A stretch of 64,000 bases of DNA from Gaeumannomyces sp. JS-464 (Eukaryota > Ascomycota > Sordariomycetes > Magnaporthales > Magnaporthaceae): assembly GCA_002197995.1 (NCBI GenBank), contig NGZR01000005.1, forward strand, positions 2,046,001 through 2,110,000, in the 5' to 3' direction. The position numbers were made by a program, and so were the translations under genes. Of the stretch, positions 36,542-48,255 are shown piece by piece. How positions within the stretch are numbered: the first letter of the stretch is position 1; every line of letters begins with the position of its first letter. The notes beneath the pieces were generated by a model that did no database searches, was not told the origin of the DNA, and saw only the letters and a program-made list of their open reading frames with translations.

Positions 36542-39500
36542 ATGCTTGCGATGGATCACCCAAAAAGGCACAGGCTATCCGAGAGCCTGCTGGGATCCCG
36601 CTCGCACTCGCGAAACAGCTCCCTTCCTCATCTGGACACGGCCATCGAGTGGATTACGCCGTCGCCGTCGCCGTCGCCTCCGAAACTCGGCACGTCCCTG
36701 TCTACTCCGGCTATCACAGCGCCCAGGAGGCGCAGCATAATCCGCTCGATCCGCGCCCTCAGCATTACCTCGCCCCCGCTCTCCCGGTCGCCACCCGCCG
36801 CCGCCATCTCCGTCTCCGTTCCCGATGCCGGAGAGCTATCAATCGCCGCCTCGCGCTCGCCCAGGACGCTCAAAAAGCAGCGGACCGCTTCGGCCGGGAA
36901 TATAGTCAGCCTCCTGGGCCGCAGGGAATCGTCCAGGTCCGACTTCAACCGCGGTGCCGGCTCGCAGGAGACCACCTCGGTCTCCCAGAGCTCGACCAAT
37001 AGCATCGATGGAAGGATCCAGTGGGACTTACAGACGGTCAAGGGCGTCTTCAAGATTATACAGGAGCACCAGTTCCGCCGGAACGGGTTTGCATATCTGG
37101 TGGTAACGAGTGATTACGTCGTCAAGGTCAAGACGACTGCAGACGTCCGCGGCCTCTTTCCCAACCTCCCGTCCAGCACCGGTCCCGTGGCCGTGCCCGC
37201 CGGCGAGCGCTCTCCGAACCCGGAGGTGCTCCAGATGATCCCCATGGCCTCGGTCGTGTCGGCATCACGCGCAGAGAGCTCGCGCCCTTATTTTGGCCTG
37301 GAGATTTGGTGGAAGTCGGCCCACTCCCTCGCGTCCTTTGGCGCCTGCCAGTTCTTCGCCGAGGACCCGGACCATAGGGACCTCGTGCTCGATAGCGTCC
37401 ACGAGGCTGTCCGGGCCAAGGACGACGCCCACTTTGGGATCCCCCGCGTCGTCCATGAAATCGAGGAGAAGCTGCGCGAAATCTGCCGCCGGGAAGAGCC
37501 CGACTACCCCTTGCTGCAGCCCGAGATATTCCCCGTGGGCATCAGACTCGCCGACAACGTCAAGTGGACCGAGAATGAGTCTTACTACTTTGCCGTTGGC
37601 GTCAATCTCTGCTACTTTGCCAAGGTGACGCGCCCTTCTGAGAACAAAACGCTCGTGGTGAGCTATGCCAAGTATGGCCTGATGAACCTCGAGTGTGTTC
37701 TTGGCTGTTGGAATCCTCGGGAGGACAGGCTTGAGCTGAGATTCCGGTAAGCGTGACATTGACAACCCCGAAAATTTCGAGGAGCCGGAAGGGGTATAAT
37801 TGGGCGATAATCTTATCCTGCTGCTGACACGCGATCGCTTAGGAAACCCTTCGAGGCCAACCCCTCATATCTGCACATGTCGAGTCGGTTCTACTACCAG
37901 ATAATACAGACTCTGTTGAAGGCGGACGAATGCCTACGGCCTGGCTGGCCGAGCCGCCTGCGAAGAACACAGCTCTTCAGGATCGACGACCTGCCGCCTC
38001 TAGGCGAGAACGATATCATCGCCATGCCGGACGAGTTTGGTAGTCTTCACAGGACGCACAAGGCCTTCTGCGCGGCATACGAGTGTGGGCAGGTCGAGTG
38101 GGAGATCCGGCTCGATGCCGCGTACGGCCCGGAGCTGCGCATTCTGCCGCCGAAAACGAAGGCTAGATACGAGCCGCTCGAGCTGCTCGCCATCATGAGA
38201 GCATCACGGTACAACCACTTTATCGGATCCATCTCGTTCCGCGGTGTCAGTCTGGTACCGCTATGGAACAAGTTTGATAGCGATAAACCTGCCTCGGTGG
38301 CGTACATGAACCATGATGGTAGGTGCTCTAAACCGCCCAAGCGCTATGCTGTGTACGTAGAAAGGAGCTAGTCGGCTGACCTGACACCATCATGCAGGGA
38401 CTCTGCTGAGCTCTGAGTTGTGCAAACCAGTCCAAGGAGGCTCGATTCTTGCCCAGGAGATCCATGCTTTGGCCTTCTGTATTCCTTCGCTTCGGCAGAT
38501 GGACTTCACAGACTCGCTGCCTAACCTGCCTAGTCTGCCGCACAAGCCTGACGCCCAGGTTCTGGCTCCGATATTAAACCTGCTGGGTGCCGGCTTGACC
38601 AACTGCAATCGGATTTTGCTCAGTGGTTGTCCACTGGGGCTTGGCGATGTGGCCTCGCTTCGTAAGTCACCTGCTCTTGTGTCAATTTGCGAGGGATTCA
38701 ATGCAAAGTGGCTAACGTTTGATCCTTCTTGCTCAGTATCATTTCTCAACCGGGACGATCTGGAAGATGACGTCCCGTTACATCTTATTCCAGGTTTACA
38801 AGCATTGGATATATCCAGATGCTCCTTGTGTAGCCAGGAGATGTACCTGATCACCGAGGCGCTCGCGTCACAGGGGCATTCGCTACAGCTGTTGGATATT
38901 TCGCAGAACACGGGCCGTGTCGCCGCTGACGTCGTTACCCGCTTCGTGGACTCGATGGCCGACCTGCATATTCTCAGCTTGGCAGATGCGGTGGTTGGGC
39001 CGGAATATTGCGCGCTCCTATCTTACGAGAGCCTCACGGCATTCCAGAACATCCAAGAAATCAACATATCTGGATACAAGGTGAGTGAACACGTACCCTA
39101 GGGGATGCTGGCTGTCGAAACTTGGCGAGTCCAGTATAAGGCAAGCACTGACGAGATGACGTGCACAGTTGTCCATGGATACGGAACGGGCCCTCATTGG
39201 TTTCCTCGAGCTCAGAGTGGCTGCTGCGCGGCACTTCCAACAACAGGGCAACTTCTCGTCAGGCTCTCCGGGGCTCAGGCAGTTGAGGCTCAACGACTGC
39301 AGCATAGACGGGTTCCAGGCCGCGCGCATTCTCGGCGCCGTTTCTGGTCTTGACGGCTTACACCTGCACCTCGGCTCAAACCCGCTCGAGCGGGGCATCG
39401 AGGCGCTCGCGTCGGCCATTGCCTTGTGCTCCGAGGGGCGAATCGGGCTGCACCTGGACATGGTCGAGTTCCGGCGCGACGAGGCCTACGTCCGGCTCAT

Positions 39501-40425
39501 CCAGGCGCTCACCGTGTCTAAGTGGTTCCCGCTCGTGTCGCTGGTGGGCACGGCGCCCACGCCGCTGCCGAGCGCGACGTGCACCGACGCGGCCTGCGAC
39601 GCGCTCGAGCAGCTGCTGGCGCAGAACCGCTCCATCCGCTGGCTCGACCTCTCGGGGTACGTCGGCAAGCTCGACGATGGCCAGCTCGGCCGCGGGTTCG
39701 GGCGCGCCTTCACGGGCCTGAGCCGCAACTCGACCCTGCGGGTCCTTGTGGTGCGCAACCAGAACCTGAGCACCGAGGTCGGCGGCCTGGGCTCGGGCGT
39801 GCGCGACAACACGACGATGCGCCGCCTCGACTGCTCCGGGTCCGAGCTGAACCTGACGTCGCTCCTGTTCATGCGCAAGGCCATCAGCGACAACTGCGGC
39901 AGCCTGGTCCAGTTCCCCTTTGGCGCCGACCAGCAGCAGAGCCTGCTCGACCGGGCGCTGCAGAACATCCCGGGGGCGGCCCGGGCCTCGGCGGGCAAGG
40001 ACCTGAAGCAGGAGGTGCAGGGGGCTGCGGCGGCCATCGAGGCAACCCTCGCGCGAAACCGCAGCCGCCTGCTGCTGGAGCAGGGTGTCTCCCCCGGGTA
40101 TGAGGAAGAGAGCGAGGCCGACGACGACGACGACGACTCGGTCGATGGGGATGCCCGCCTGCTCTCCGTCATGCTGGACGGGGAGAAGGGGACGAGCGGG
40201 ACGGACAACGCTACCGACGACGACGCGCAGCTGCTGTTCGGTGTCAAGCGACGGCGCTGGAGCCGGCGCGTCTCGTCGGCCACCTTTGCGGTCGAGCCGT
40301 TCACGAGCCCGTATAGCTTCGGTGGCGACATCGGGCTGGGGATAGGACTCCTAATCGATGCGATCGATCCGGGGCCGAGGATTTCGTGGGAGGACTGGCA
40401 GCTGACCGTGCCGGTGCCTACTTGA
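36542..40425 (+). CDS. Large fungal PH-like / leucine-rich-repeat protein, 1181 aa
   Basis: Five exons with clean sites: 36542-37746, 37843-38318, 38398-38661, 38737-39080 and 39169-40425, together 3546 nt with no frame defect. The N-terminal ~130 residues are Ser/Pro/Arg-rich and probably disordered. Residues about 155-290 resemble a PH domain (WDLQTVKGVFKI ... FGLEIWWKSAHSLASFGACQF). Residues about 430-1000 carry irregular leucine-rich repeats (LQALDISRCSL, LRQLRLNDCSI, IRWLDLSGYVG, MRRLDCSGSEL). The C-terminus has an Asp/Glu run and a basic KRRRW patch. This architecture is widespread in filamentous ascomycetes but, to my knowledge, has no assigned function; PH plus LRR suggests a membrane-associated scaffold, in the manner of CARMIL. 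Start at 36542 or 36551 (MLAMDHP). Confidence 0.88.
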
Positions 40426-40647
40426 CGTGTGCTGGCTGATGTTTCCTCGGTAGATGCACATGATTTCTCGAGTCTTTGTTGTACTCGCCTGTCGTTTCTA
40501 GTTACACTTTTTGGTTCCATGTTCTCTTTCTTCCTCTTTTTTTCTTGTACAGGACAAATAGACCAAGCTAGGCTCAAGATACCCATCAATTAACATTACT
40601 TAATACACTGGTGAACGATAGCGAGGGTGGACAGACACTCCTTTTTA

Positions 40648-42197
40648 TTATTCTTTCTGCCGCCGGGGCCGATCAAACAACAAATCTTGGTCGACCAAGT
40701 ATGACACAGCGGTGGCCTTGACGGCCGGGCCGCCGTCAAGCGTCTCGATCCACACGGACCAGGAGGGCTTGTCGCTGGGGTCCGCGTCGACGCGCCTGAC
40801 GCAGACGCGCAGGGGCTCGTCGGCGTAGAGCGGGGCCAGGTTGCGGTACTGGATGGAGCGGACGGCGGCGCCCATGGGGCCCAGGTGGGCGCGCAGGGCC
40901 GAGAACATGAGGACCAGGGTCAGGGGCCCGTGAACGAGCAGGTCCCGGTGGCCCTCGCTGCGGGCGTGGGCCGGGTCCAGGTGGATCAGGTGCGCGTTGT
41001 GGCTGAGGGCGCTGAAGTGGAAGAGCAGGCGGCGCGAGGGCGTCATCTCGAAGCTGTAGTCGGGCCTGCGGCGGCCCGTCAGCGGGGACGTCGTCGCCGT
41101 CGCGTCGTCGGCGGCCCTGGCCGGCGTCGGCCGGGGCCGCCTCGGCTGGGCGGGGCCTTCGCCGGGTGGGTGGTCGCGCAGGAAGACGAGGGTGCGCAAC
41201 TCCGTGATGACGGGGCCCCGGGAGCCCTCGAGCCGTACTTCCTGCGCAGCACGACTGAGACCTTGCCGGGCGGGGCGCCGTCGTGGTAGTCCTCGGCGGG
41301 CTCTGTCGCCTGCTGCTGCTGCTGCTGCTGTGGGCGATAGGGCAGCAGCTCGACGTGCTGGACGGACTCGTCGCAGTACATGGGGCACAGCAGGCGGTTG
41401 AACCTCAGCTCACGCTCCCAGTTGCGGTTGAAGGTCACGGAGCCGCCGGCCCACAGGCGGCGGGTGAAGGGCAGGCCGGGCCAGTGGGCCGGGTCGGTGC
41501 CGTCCGGGAGCAGCTCCTGGTCCGACAGCTGGGGCGGGAAGTAGACGAGGTGGTGGCCCTGCGGCAGCGGCGTCGGGTCATGTAGGTCCGAGCCCTGCAG
41601 CGACGGCGCGCCCAGGCCCGGGGGCCGGAGCAGCGGCGTCGCCCCCTCCCGCAGCCGGCGGATAGTGGGCCTCCTGGAGAGCAGCGTTCTGTCCCCGCTG
41701 GGGTGGCGGCGGATAGTCGGGCCGCTTTGACTGGTGAACTCGTTGTTGCTGCTGTTGGTAGTGGCGGTAGTTGTAGTGGCTTCTGACGCCACCGACGCTG
41801 CCGTCCGGCGGCCCAGCCAGCCGCGGAAATGGCTGGGGCGGGCGTCGTGGGGCAGAAAGTCGTCCAGGGCCAGGTTCAGGAGGCGGGTCGGGGTCGGGGA
41901 CAGGTAGTCCCAGGTGCGGTTTCCCGGCCGGTTCTTCATCTCGAGCTTCAGCTGCGACTCGTAGTAGGCCTCCTTCCACTCGGCCGGGTTGCCCGGGTGC
42001 ACAAACTGGTTGTCGTTGGCCCGGCGCTGCCAGCCGTCCTTCCAGCCGTTCCATTTCTCGTCGTGGCTTTGATAGCCAGCGTGTACACATCTTTTGAGCA
42101 GATGTGGAGGAGCAACGGCGGCGGCTATGAGCCTGCTCGGCGCGCGCCTTAGCCTGGGGGTCTTGAGCTGCATTGTTGAGTGACGATAGAGGGCCAT
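40648..42197 (-). CDS. Mitochondrial hydroxyacyl-thioester dehydratase, HTD2-like (hot-dog fold), one frameshift
   Basis: Third-step dehydratase of mitochondrial type II fatty-acid synthesis, or a close homologue. The N-terminus (MALYRHSTMQLKTPRLRRAP...) is Arg-rich without acidic residues, a likely mitochondrial presequence; an alternative start is Met 42173. The central part has WAGGSVTF and the run of Gln encoded near 41310-41330. The C-terminal hot-dog half has FHFSALSHNAHLIHLD, with the catalytic His/Asp-type motif, then HGPLTLVLM. One base is missing in the CCC run at 41225-41227 (GGGG read as GGG on the coding strand); with it the protein is 516 residues. Poly-Gln and Thr/Ser-rich inserts make it longer than yeast Htd2. 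Converges on the PH-LRR gene and diverges from PHA2. Confidence 0.82.
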
Positions 42198-42606
42198 TGA
42201 GGGTATCGCCTGATTGTCAACAGGAGGGCAAGTGGTACAGTGGTACATGAGGTTGGGAGGTGAGGTTTCGGTCACGTCGCTGCCAAGTCCAGCGGGTGAG
42301 GTGGACCAAACGATTGAGCCCTGCCAGGCGTTGCTTCCCTGTAAGTACAGACGGTGCAACGCTGAGCGGCAACGCGCAGCCCGTTGAGAATTTGGTGCAA
42401 GTCAATTTGATCAATCAATGTTGCTGAGATTAGTGGCAGCCCGTGCCAACCACAGAGATCATCGTTGGTTGCAATTCGTGCCCGACATCGGGAGGGAATA
42501 TGGAAAAAACTTTATGAGACTGGGTCGAGTCACAACAGACGAACAGAAACATCTATTCGATTTTATTCTTCTTTCTCACATAATAATATCAGCACATTAT
42601 TTCAAC
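42198..42606. promoter_or_regulatory. Short divergent promoter region (HTD2-like / PHA2)
   Basis: About 410 bases separate two start codons pointing away from each other, so both promoters must lie here. The PHA2 side is A/T-rich with a T-rich leader (42540-42600). No specific binding site was assigned. Confidence 0.6.
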
Positions 42607-43833
42607 ATGGCCTCGACTGGGACACCACAGGATGCGCCCTTGGCCAAGGACAAGACGGTCGTGTCGTTCCTGGGACCACTCGCATCGTATTCTCACCAAG
42701 TATGTGTGATTTCAGTGTGCGGGGAAAAGTAGCTGAAACGAAAGATGGCCGACCACCACTCACTTACACTCGCAAGGCCACAACCGCCCTCTTTCCAGGC
42801 CAGGGCTGGGACTTGGTACCTGTCCCAACCATTAGAGGCATGTACACATGTTTTCATACATACCGTATCGTGTCCATGTAGATGAGAGATCCCGATAATA
42901 GCAGCATACAAGGCGTCCACTTACACTGACTTCCTATTCTGCAAACAAAAAGGCGTGTTCGACGCCGTCCACGCCGGGACCGCGACATACGGCGTGGTCC
43001 CCTTTGAGAACTCCACCCACGGCGTCGTGACCTTCACGCTCGACTGCCTGGGCGACCGCGCCGCCGAGTACGCCGGCGTCAGCGTCTGCGCCGAGCACTA
43101 CCTGGACGTGCACCACTTCCTGCTGGGCCGGCGGAGTAGCAGCAGCAGCAGCAGCCAAGAAACCGCCGCCGCCAACCCTGCCCCTGCCGAGCGGGGGAAG
43201 CCCCTGACCAGCCTCGCGCACGTCCGCCACGTCTACTCGCACCCGCAGGCCTTTGGGCAGACGTCGCGCTTCACGGCCGCCCACCTGGCCCACGCCGAGC
43301 TGACCGACGTGAGCTCGACCAGCCGCGCCGCCGAGCTCGCCGCCGCCGACCCGGAGGGCGCCAGCGCCGCCGTCGCCAGCGAGGCCGCCGCCGCCCCCAA
43401 CGGCCTCGACGTGCTGGCCGCCTGCATCGAGGACCGCGAGGACAACACGACCCGCTTCTTTGTCATCCGCAAGGGTGCTGCTGCTGCTGCTGCCGTTGCT
43501 GCTGCATATCCTCATCCACCTCCCCCGCCGCCTCCCCCGCAACAAAACGCCCCTCCGCAGGGCACGTCCAAGTCCCTCGTCTCCTTCACAGTGCCCCACC
43601 GCTCCCCCGGCTCCCTGGCCGACGTGCTGCAGTGCTTCCGCCGCGCGGGGCTCAACCTGACCAGCATCAACAGCCTCCCGAGCCTGATCCGGCCCTTCCA
43701 GTACCTCTTCTTCGTCGAGTTCGAGGTCGAGGCCGCCGACGACGCCGGGGACAAGGTCGCCGCCGTGCTGGCCGACGTCCAGCGCGTCGCCCACGGCTCG
43801 AGGTGGCTCGGCAGCTGGGAGAGTCGGCGGTGA
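42607..43833 (+). CDS. PHA2: Prephenate dehydratase with ACT domain (PHA2)
   Basis: Converts prephenate to phenylpyruvate in phenylalanine synthesis. Exons 42607-42699, 42777-42837 and 42953-43833 give 1035 nt, 344 residues, with no frame defect. The catalytic domain shows VSFLGPLASYSHQ, YGVVPFENSTHGVV, and NTTRFFVI, which holds the catalytic TRF motif. The C-terminal ACT domain (LVSFTVPHRSPGSLADVL ... NLTSINSLPS) would bind Phe for feedback control. The second intron is best explained as a GC-AG intron: the donor reads AGAG|GCATGT and the acceptor AAAAAG|GC; any GT choice nearby breaks the frame. An Ala-run followed by a Pro-run between the two domains is an unusual low-complexity linker, and a Ser-run interrupts the catalytic domain. 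Confidence 0.9.
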
Positions 43834-44818
43834 GCGGACTGTTTCTTTTCTGTTTCGGTCAGACTGGTAAACATGGAATGGCAAGGGGAAAAAAAAGGAC
43901 GAATGTATGGACGACCATTGAGTCCGTATACACAAAATGAACCTGAAATCTTCTCCCTCTTGCTATGGATCACTGAAGCTTCGTAAAAACCATTTGAGAC
44001 CAAAAAACCAAGGCCCAGAGTTGACATAGCCGAAGAGTAATATCCATTGTTTGTTTGCCTTGCGTAGGTCCTTACCAGCTTGGGCAGAGATGTAGCTAAG
44101 ACTAAATAAAGAATGGAACCCTTTCCTCCAAGAACAATCCGACCGACAAGCTGGGGTCATGCAATGGGCCACGCCTTGCCCCTAGAACATCCTCGTCCAC
44201 ACAAAGATACAGCCCGTCTGGGTTCCTCTATACGCTCGCTTGACTAAGCAGGTGCCTCGCCGTACAGAGTTTCTCCAAGAAGATCCCCTTGCTGCTCCTA
44301 AGCCCCCTCTTGTACGATGCCTTCTCGTTCGCATCTCGTCCTTCCCCGAGGGCCGAACCACCGATCAGGTCTTGCGCATGACTGACGTTAAGCCTCTTGG
44401 TTTTCTTTTAGACCTTTGTTGTTCTCTGAGTGGGTTGCAGGCCTTTGGGGTAATCGTTCATCTAAACATCCGACTCTCCATTTTATTAATAAAACATGCA
44501 ACAAAATAACGCCAAAGAAGCGCCTTTTCTAGATTTTCCTGGTGTAAAGAGGGCTCCCCGGAGAAGGTCTGAGCTCACCTCACAATCATTCTTCTTTCTC
44601 CCCTCGAAAAAGAAAACTCAAGAAGCCGTCATCATAGCGCGAAGCGGGCTCGGGCGTGCGACCTGGTGACCCCCGTTGAGGCTTGGGCTGGACGGGAAAC
44701 CCTTCATCACTCGCCGCTCGGCGGGCGACATCTTGGCCGCTCGCTGCTCGATGACCGCCTGCCTGGGCTCGGCTACTTGAGTCGAAGATCCCTCGTGATC
44801 AACGAGGGATTCAGTCTG
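43834..44818. other. Convergent 3' region between PHA2 and eRF1
   Basis: No recognisable coding sequence. AATAAA-like motifs occur near 44105 (+) and near 44489. The longest frame, 44240-44509 (+), has no family resemblance. Confidence 0.5.
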
Positions 44819-46474
44819 TCAATCTGCCATCGCTTTGTCAGCCTCACGTTCTGCCCGCAGTGTTTTCGCGTCTTCGCCTTACCATCGTAGTAGTCGTCAT
44901 CGTCGTCAACTTCAGCCAACTGTTCGAAGTTGACCTTGTATCGCAGAAGGCCCCCGATACCGCCGAAGCCCTTGACGAACTGGTTGCCCTCGGTCGAGCG
45001 GTCCGAGACGAACTCCAGAGTCGTACCAAAGTCCTTGTAGTGCTCGGCGATCCACTCGAGGAAGGACTCCTGCGACACAATCTCCATCTCCTGACCGGTC
45101 TCCTTGTCGAGGAATTGGTCCCTGCTGGCAGTCTCCTGGGCCTTGGTAGAGTGGATGATGTGCTCGGCACCGCTGCTGTCCTTAAGAATCCAGCGGTTCA
45201 TCTCGAGGTTCTCAAACACGATCAAGGTCTCGACGGCGCCAAGCTCCAGCGCCTTGAGTGTGTCGTCCATTCCGTAGCACACGCGGCCCGTGTCCTGGCT
45301 GATCTCCTCAAAGTACTTGCCGATCAGCTTCTTCTCCTGGATGAACTTGACGTTGCCGAGCGTCTCGGCCGACAGCTCGATGGCCTGGTTGAAGCCGTTC
45401 TCGCCTCCGTACGAGACGTCGACGACCTTGATGACCTTGGTGGCCAGGCGGTTGTCGAACATGTCGGACGCGTTCAGGTCGTTCTTGAAGTCGGCCGAAC
45501 CGGCCAGGATGATGCCGGCCACGTTGACCTTGTCGGCCGTGATGAAGTTCTGCACCGCCAGCTCGGCAACCTTGCGGACATAGTTGTGGCGCTTCTCCTC
45601 ACGCAGACGCGCGAAACGCAGGGCCGACTGACCACCACGGCCGTGCTTCTTGGGAAGGTCGACCGAGAACTTCTGGACGATGTCGCGGGTGTTGCCACTG
45701 AGAGTGCCGAAGAGGGCGCCGTTTCCGTCCATGATGATGAAGCCGAACTTCTGGTCCGATTCGAGCAGCTCAGCGAGGGCCTCGGTGTGGAATTTGTTGT
45801 CGCAGAGGTACAGCGAGGTGTTGATAGGCTTGAACGGCTCAAAAGTCGATGTTGACCTTGCGCTCCTTGCCCTCCGAAGTCAGGATTTCACCACAGTACA
45901 CGACCAGGCCGTTGGGCGGGACCTTGTTGTAGAGCTTCAGCCTCTGCTGGGTCGACGTGATAGCCGACAGCACCGACTGTCGGTTCACACGGGACTTGAT
46001 GTTGGATGCGGTGCCCTGTAGCGAGTGTCAGCAAGCGGGGCAGAAGCAGATTTGGCTGGGCCGACGGCGTCATGGACAGGGCGGGGAGCCTTCTCTGGCC
46101 ACGTACGTATTCTTCAGCCAACATCTTGGCGGCGCGCGACACCTGGTCCTTCGGGCTGCGCTCGCGCGCGTTAGCAGAGCGAGAGATGCGAAGTCGGCGA
46201 GGGTGCGCGCAGCGGGCGTGGGTGGGGAGGAGAGGCCACATACGGATGATCAGGGAGATCATGCTGGTGCCGTTGCCGCGGGCGGCCTCGAGGCGTTTGA
46301 TGAGCTTCTTCACCTTCCATATCTCGATCTGATGCGCGCGGTGGCTTGGTCAGTCCGTAGGTCTGGGTCGAGAGAGCCGAGCCGAATTCACTGCGACGGG
46401 GCTGCTGTGGGAGCGACAAGCAAGGGCACGAGGCTTACGTTCTTCTCCGCCTCGTTTCCCTGAGGGTCGCTCAT
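44819..46474 (-). CDS. SUP45: Eukaryotic peptide chain release factor 1 (eRF1, SUP45)
   Basis: Recognises all three stop codons and triggers peptide release on the ribosome, with eRF3. Minus-strand exons: 46439-46474, 46244-46328, 46107-46155, 44883-46015 and 44819-44823. The stop-codon-reading motifs TASNIKS and YLCDNKF and the catalytic GGQ ([10 protein letters not shown], near 45630) are all present; the C-terminus ends [11 protein letters not shown], as in orthologues. The last exon holds only five coding bases, which complete the final Asp codon and add the stop (GTAAGG donor, GCTGAC branch, GGCAG acceptor). Two one-base errors must be assumed: an extra base in the AAAA run 45841-45844, which would create TGA right after IDF, and one C missing at the exon 2/3 junction (run at 46153-46155). 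The corrected length is 435 residues, normal for fungi. As the gene is essential, the errors are almost certainly technical. Confidence 0.95.
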
Positions 46475-47499
46475 CTTGCCAGACTTCTCCCGCTGGAACT
46501 AGTCCCGGGCGCGTGCGTACTGCTGCTCTCAAAATGCGCGCGATGGGGAGCGTTGCACTCCTCGCAAGTCGAAAAACGGGCTGCGACAGTAATGAGAAAA
46601 ATAGACAAAGAAAACGGGCAGCGCAAAAGTGAAGCGACCGAATGTGCCTGGAATTTTTTTGTGGTGGGGTTTGAAGGAGGGGGAGAGGAGTTGGGGAGTG
46701 GCTGCGAGTTTGTGGTTTGTGCCTCGCTGTCGTTTGCTGGTGGTCCTTCTTGGTGGTGCTGTCTATGTACTCTGAGCCGCAAAAGCCCACAACGGCAACA
46801 GAATTCAGCGAGGCTAATTGGTTGAGGCGAGCCATTCTTACCCATGGCTCCAGCCTTCAGCGCCTGATTCTCACTCATCTTGGCTCACCGCCCTGGGTGG
46901 AAAAAATAAGGGGACTGGATGAACGGGATCCGCAAAACCCGTGCAAGTGACGCAAGAGGAAAGTTCCAAGTTGGACATTAGGTGAGCAAAAGCCCCAGTT
47001 CCCGGCGCCTTTTGCCTTGATATTGTGTTGAGGAATTTGGATGGCTAGGTAGTTGTGCACATATTTCCATGTCTCATGTCTCATTCTTTTGTTGAGTTCC
47101 TTGGTAGAGGTATCTCTCTGAATGCCAGGAGTCACTAAAAATGTATACTGCGCTGAACAACGCATGATAGCAATCGCTTAATACTCGCCCTGCCCGAATT
47201 CGGGCTCGATATTCCAGTTGTTTTCTATTAGTCGACCCGCCCCCGGGTATCTAGCGGGTCACCAGGAGCCAATCACACCCCAACGGCCAACCAAGGCTAC
47301 CCAAGGCTGCCGGGAGCTGCCCGTTCCCAGGTCCGTCATCGATTGAACTGTGCGTACCACCTCAGCAAGCTCTCCCGATCCTGGGGCGTTCGATCCGAAC
47401 GTTGCTCGAGAGGGGTTTAGAATTGGAGTTATCAAACGACAACCGAAAAGTCCCAGACTCCCACCTCCCGCACCGCAAATACCCCATCCCCCGCGCAAA
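46475..47499. promoter_or_regulatory. Divergent promoter region (eRF1 / DUF1770 gene)
   Basis: About 1 kb between two outward-facing start codons, with no coding signal. A/T-rich patches lie near 46590-46660 and 47020-47120. Confidence 0.5.
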
Positions 47500-47916
47500 A
47501 TGTCGTCCTCGCTCCCTCACCAGGTGGCGGAGACGGTGCAGACGGCCCACATCAACCGCCACCCGTCGCCTCGCCACGACCTCAACCCCTCGACCGCCGC
47601 CGACAAGGCCGAGCCCGTATCGCTGCGCGAGAAGCACGACGGCGACCTGGACAGCCTGGACGACGAAGCAGAAGATGTGCAAGACGAAGAGGAGGGGGAG
47701 GAGGACATCCCCTACAGCGTCCTGAGGCCAATGCCGCGCCGGCCCGCCCACCAGCTCCCCCGCTGCCGGACCTGCGCTTCGAGCAGAGCTACCTCCGCAG
47801 CATAGCCAAGGCCGACACGTGGTGGAAGGTCGCCTGGATCACGACCCGAGACCAGGTCCGTTCATGTTGTTGCTCACTACCACCGTTTCTGTGGGGAGGA
47901 GAGGAGAGGAGATGAA

Positions 47917-48001
<85 letters not shown>

Positions 48002-48255
48002 GAGAGAGAGAGAGAGTCATGATACTAACTTGCTTGTTCCCACCCATGCTCCAGGTCATGATGCCCCTGGCCCAGGGCGTCCTATACAACCTCGCGATAT
48101 GCGGCTGGCAGTACTGGAACAAGAACGCGCAGCTGCACGGCAGCTCGTCGGGGGCGAGGCTGAGACGTTGGTGGTACGGCGTCAACAACTGGATCATCCC
48201 ACCAGAGAAGTCCAGGACCACCGCCAGGCCGTCCTATGGGCGGCAATGGAGGTAG
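47500..48255 (+). CDS. DUF1770 family protein, about 185 aa, one frameshift
   Basis: Fungus-specific family without known function. Exons 47500-47855 and 48055-48255. The first half is acidic and disordered (SLDDEAEDVQDEEEGEED); the conserved core spans the splice: SYLRSIAKADTWWKVAWITTRDQ, then VMMPLAQGVLYNLAICGWQYWN. A C is missing in the C run at 47757-47761; restoring it makes exon 1 exactly 357 nt and phase 0, matching the intron, which supports both the correction and the start at 47500. The 199-nt intron is largely a (GA)n microsatellite. A hydrophobic Trp-rich patch in the core may associate with membranes, but no clear transmembrane helix is predicted by eye. Confidence 0.8.
47919..48016. 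repeat. (GA)n microsatellite, about 98 bp
   Basis: Nearly pure GA repeat with a few phase slips, filling half of the DUF1770 intron without touching the donor, the TACTAAC branch site (about 48023) or the acceptor. Confidence 0.95.

Noticed and set aside
39486..40589. 367-codon minus-strand frame over the PH-LRR gene
   Set aside because: Antisense; Ser/Arg-rich without domains.
42934..43935. 333-codon minus-strand frame over PHA2
   Set aside because: Antisense of a conserved enzyme with no motifs of its own.
44860..45855. 331-codon plus-strand frame over eRF1
   Set aside because: Antisense of eRF1; Leu/Val/Asp repeats reflect codon bias.
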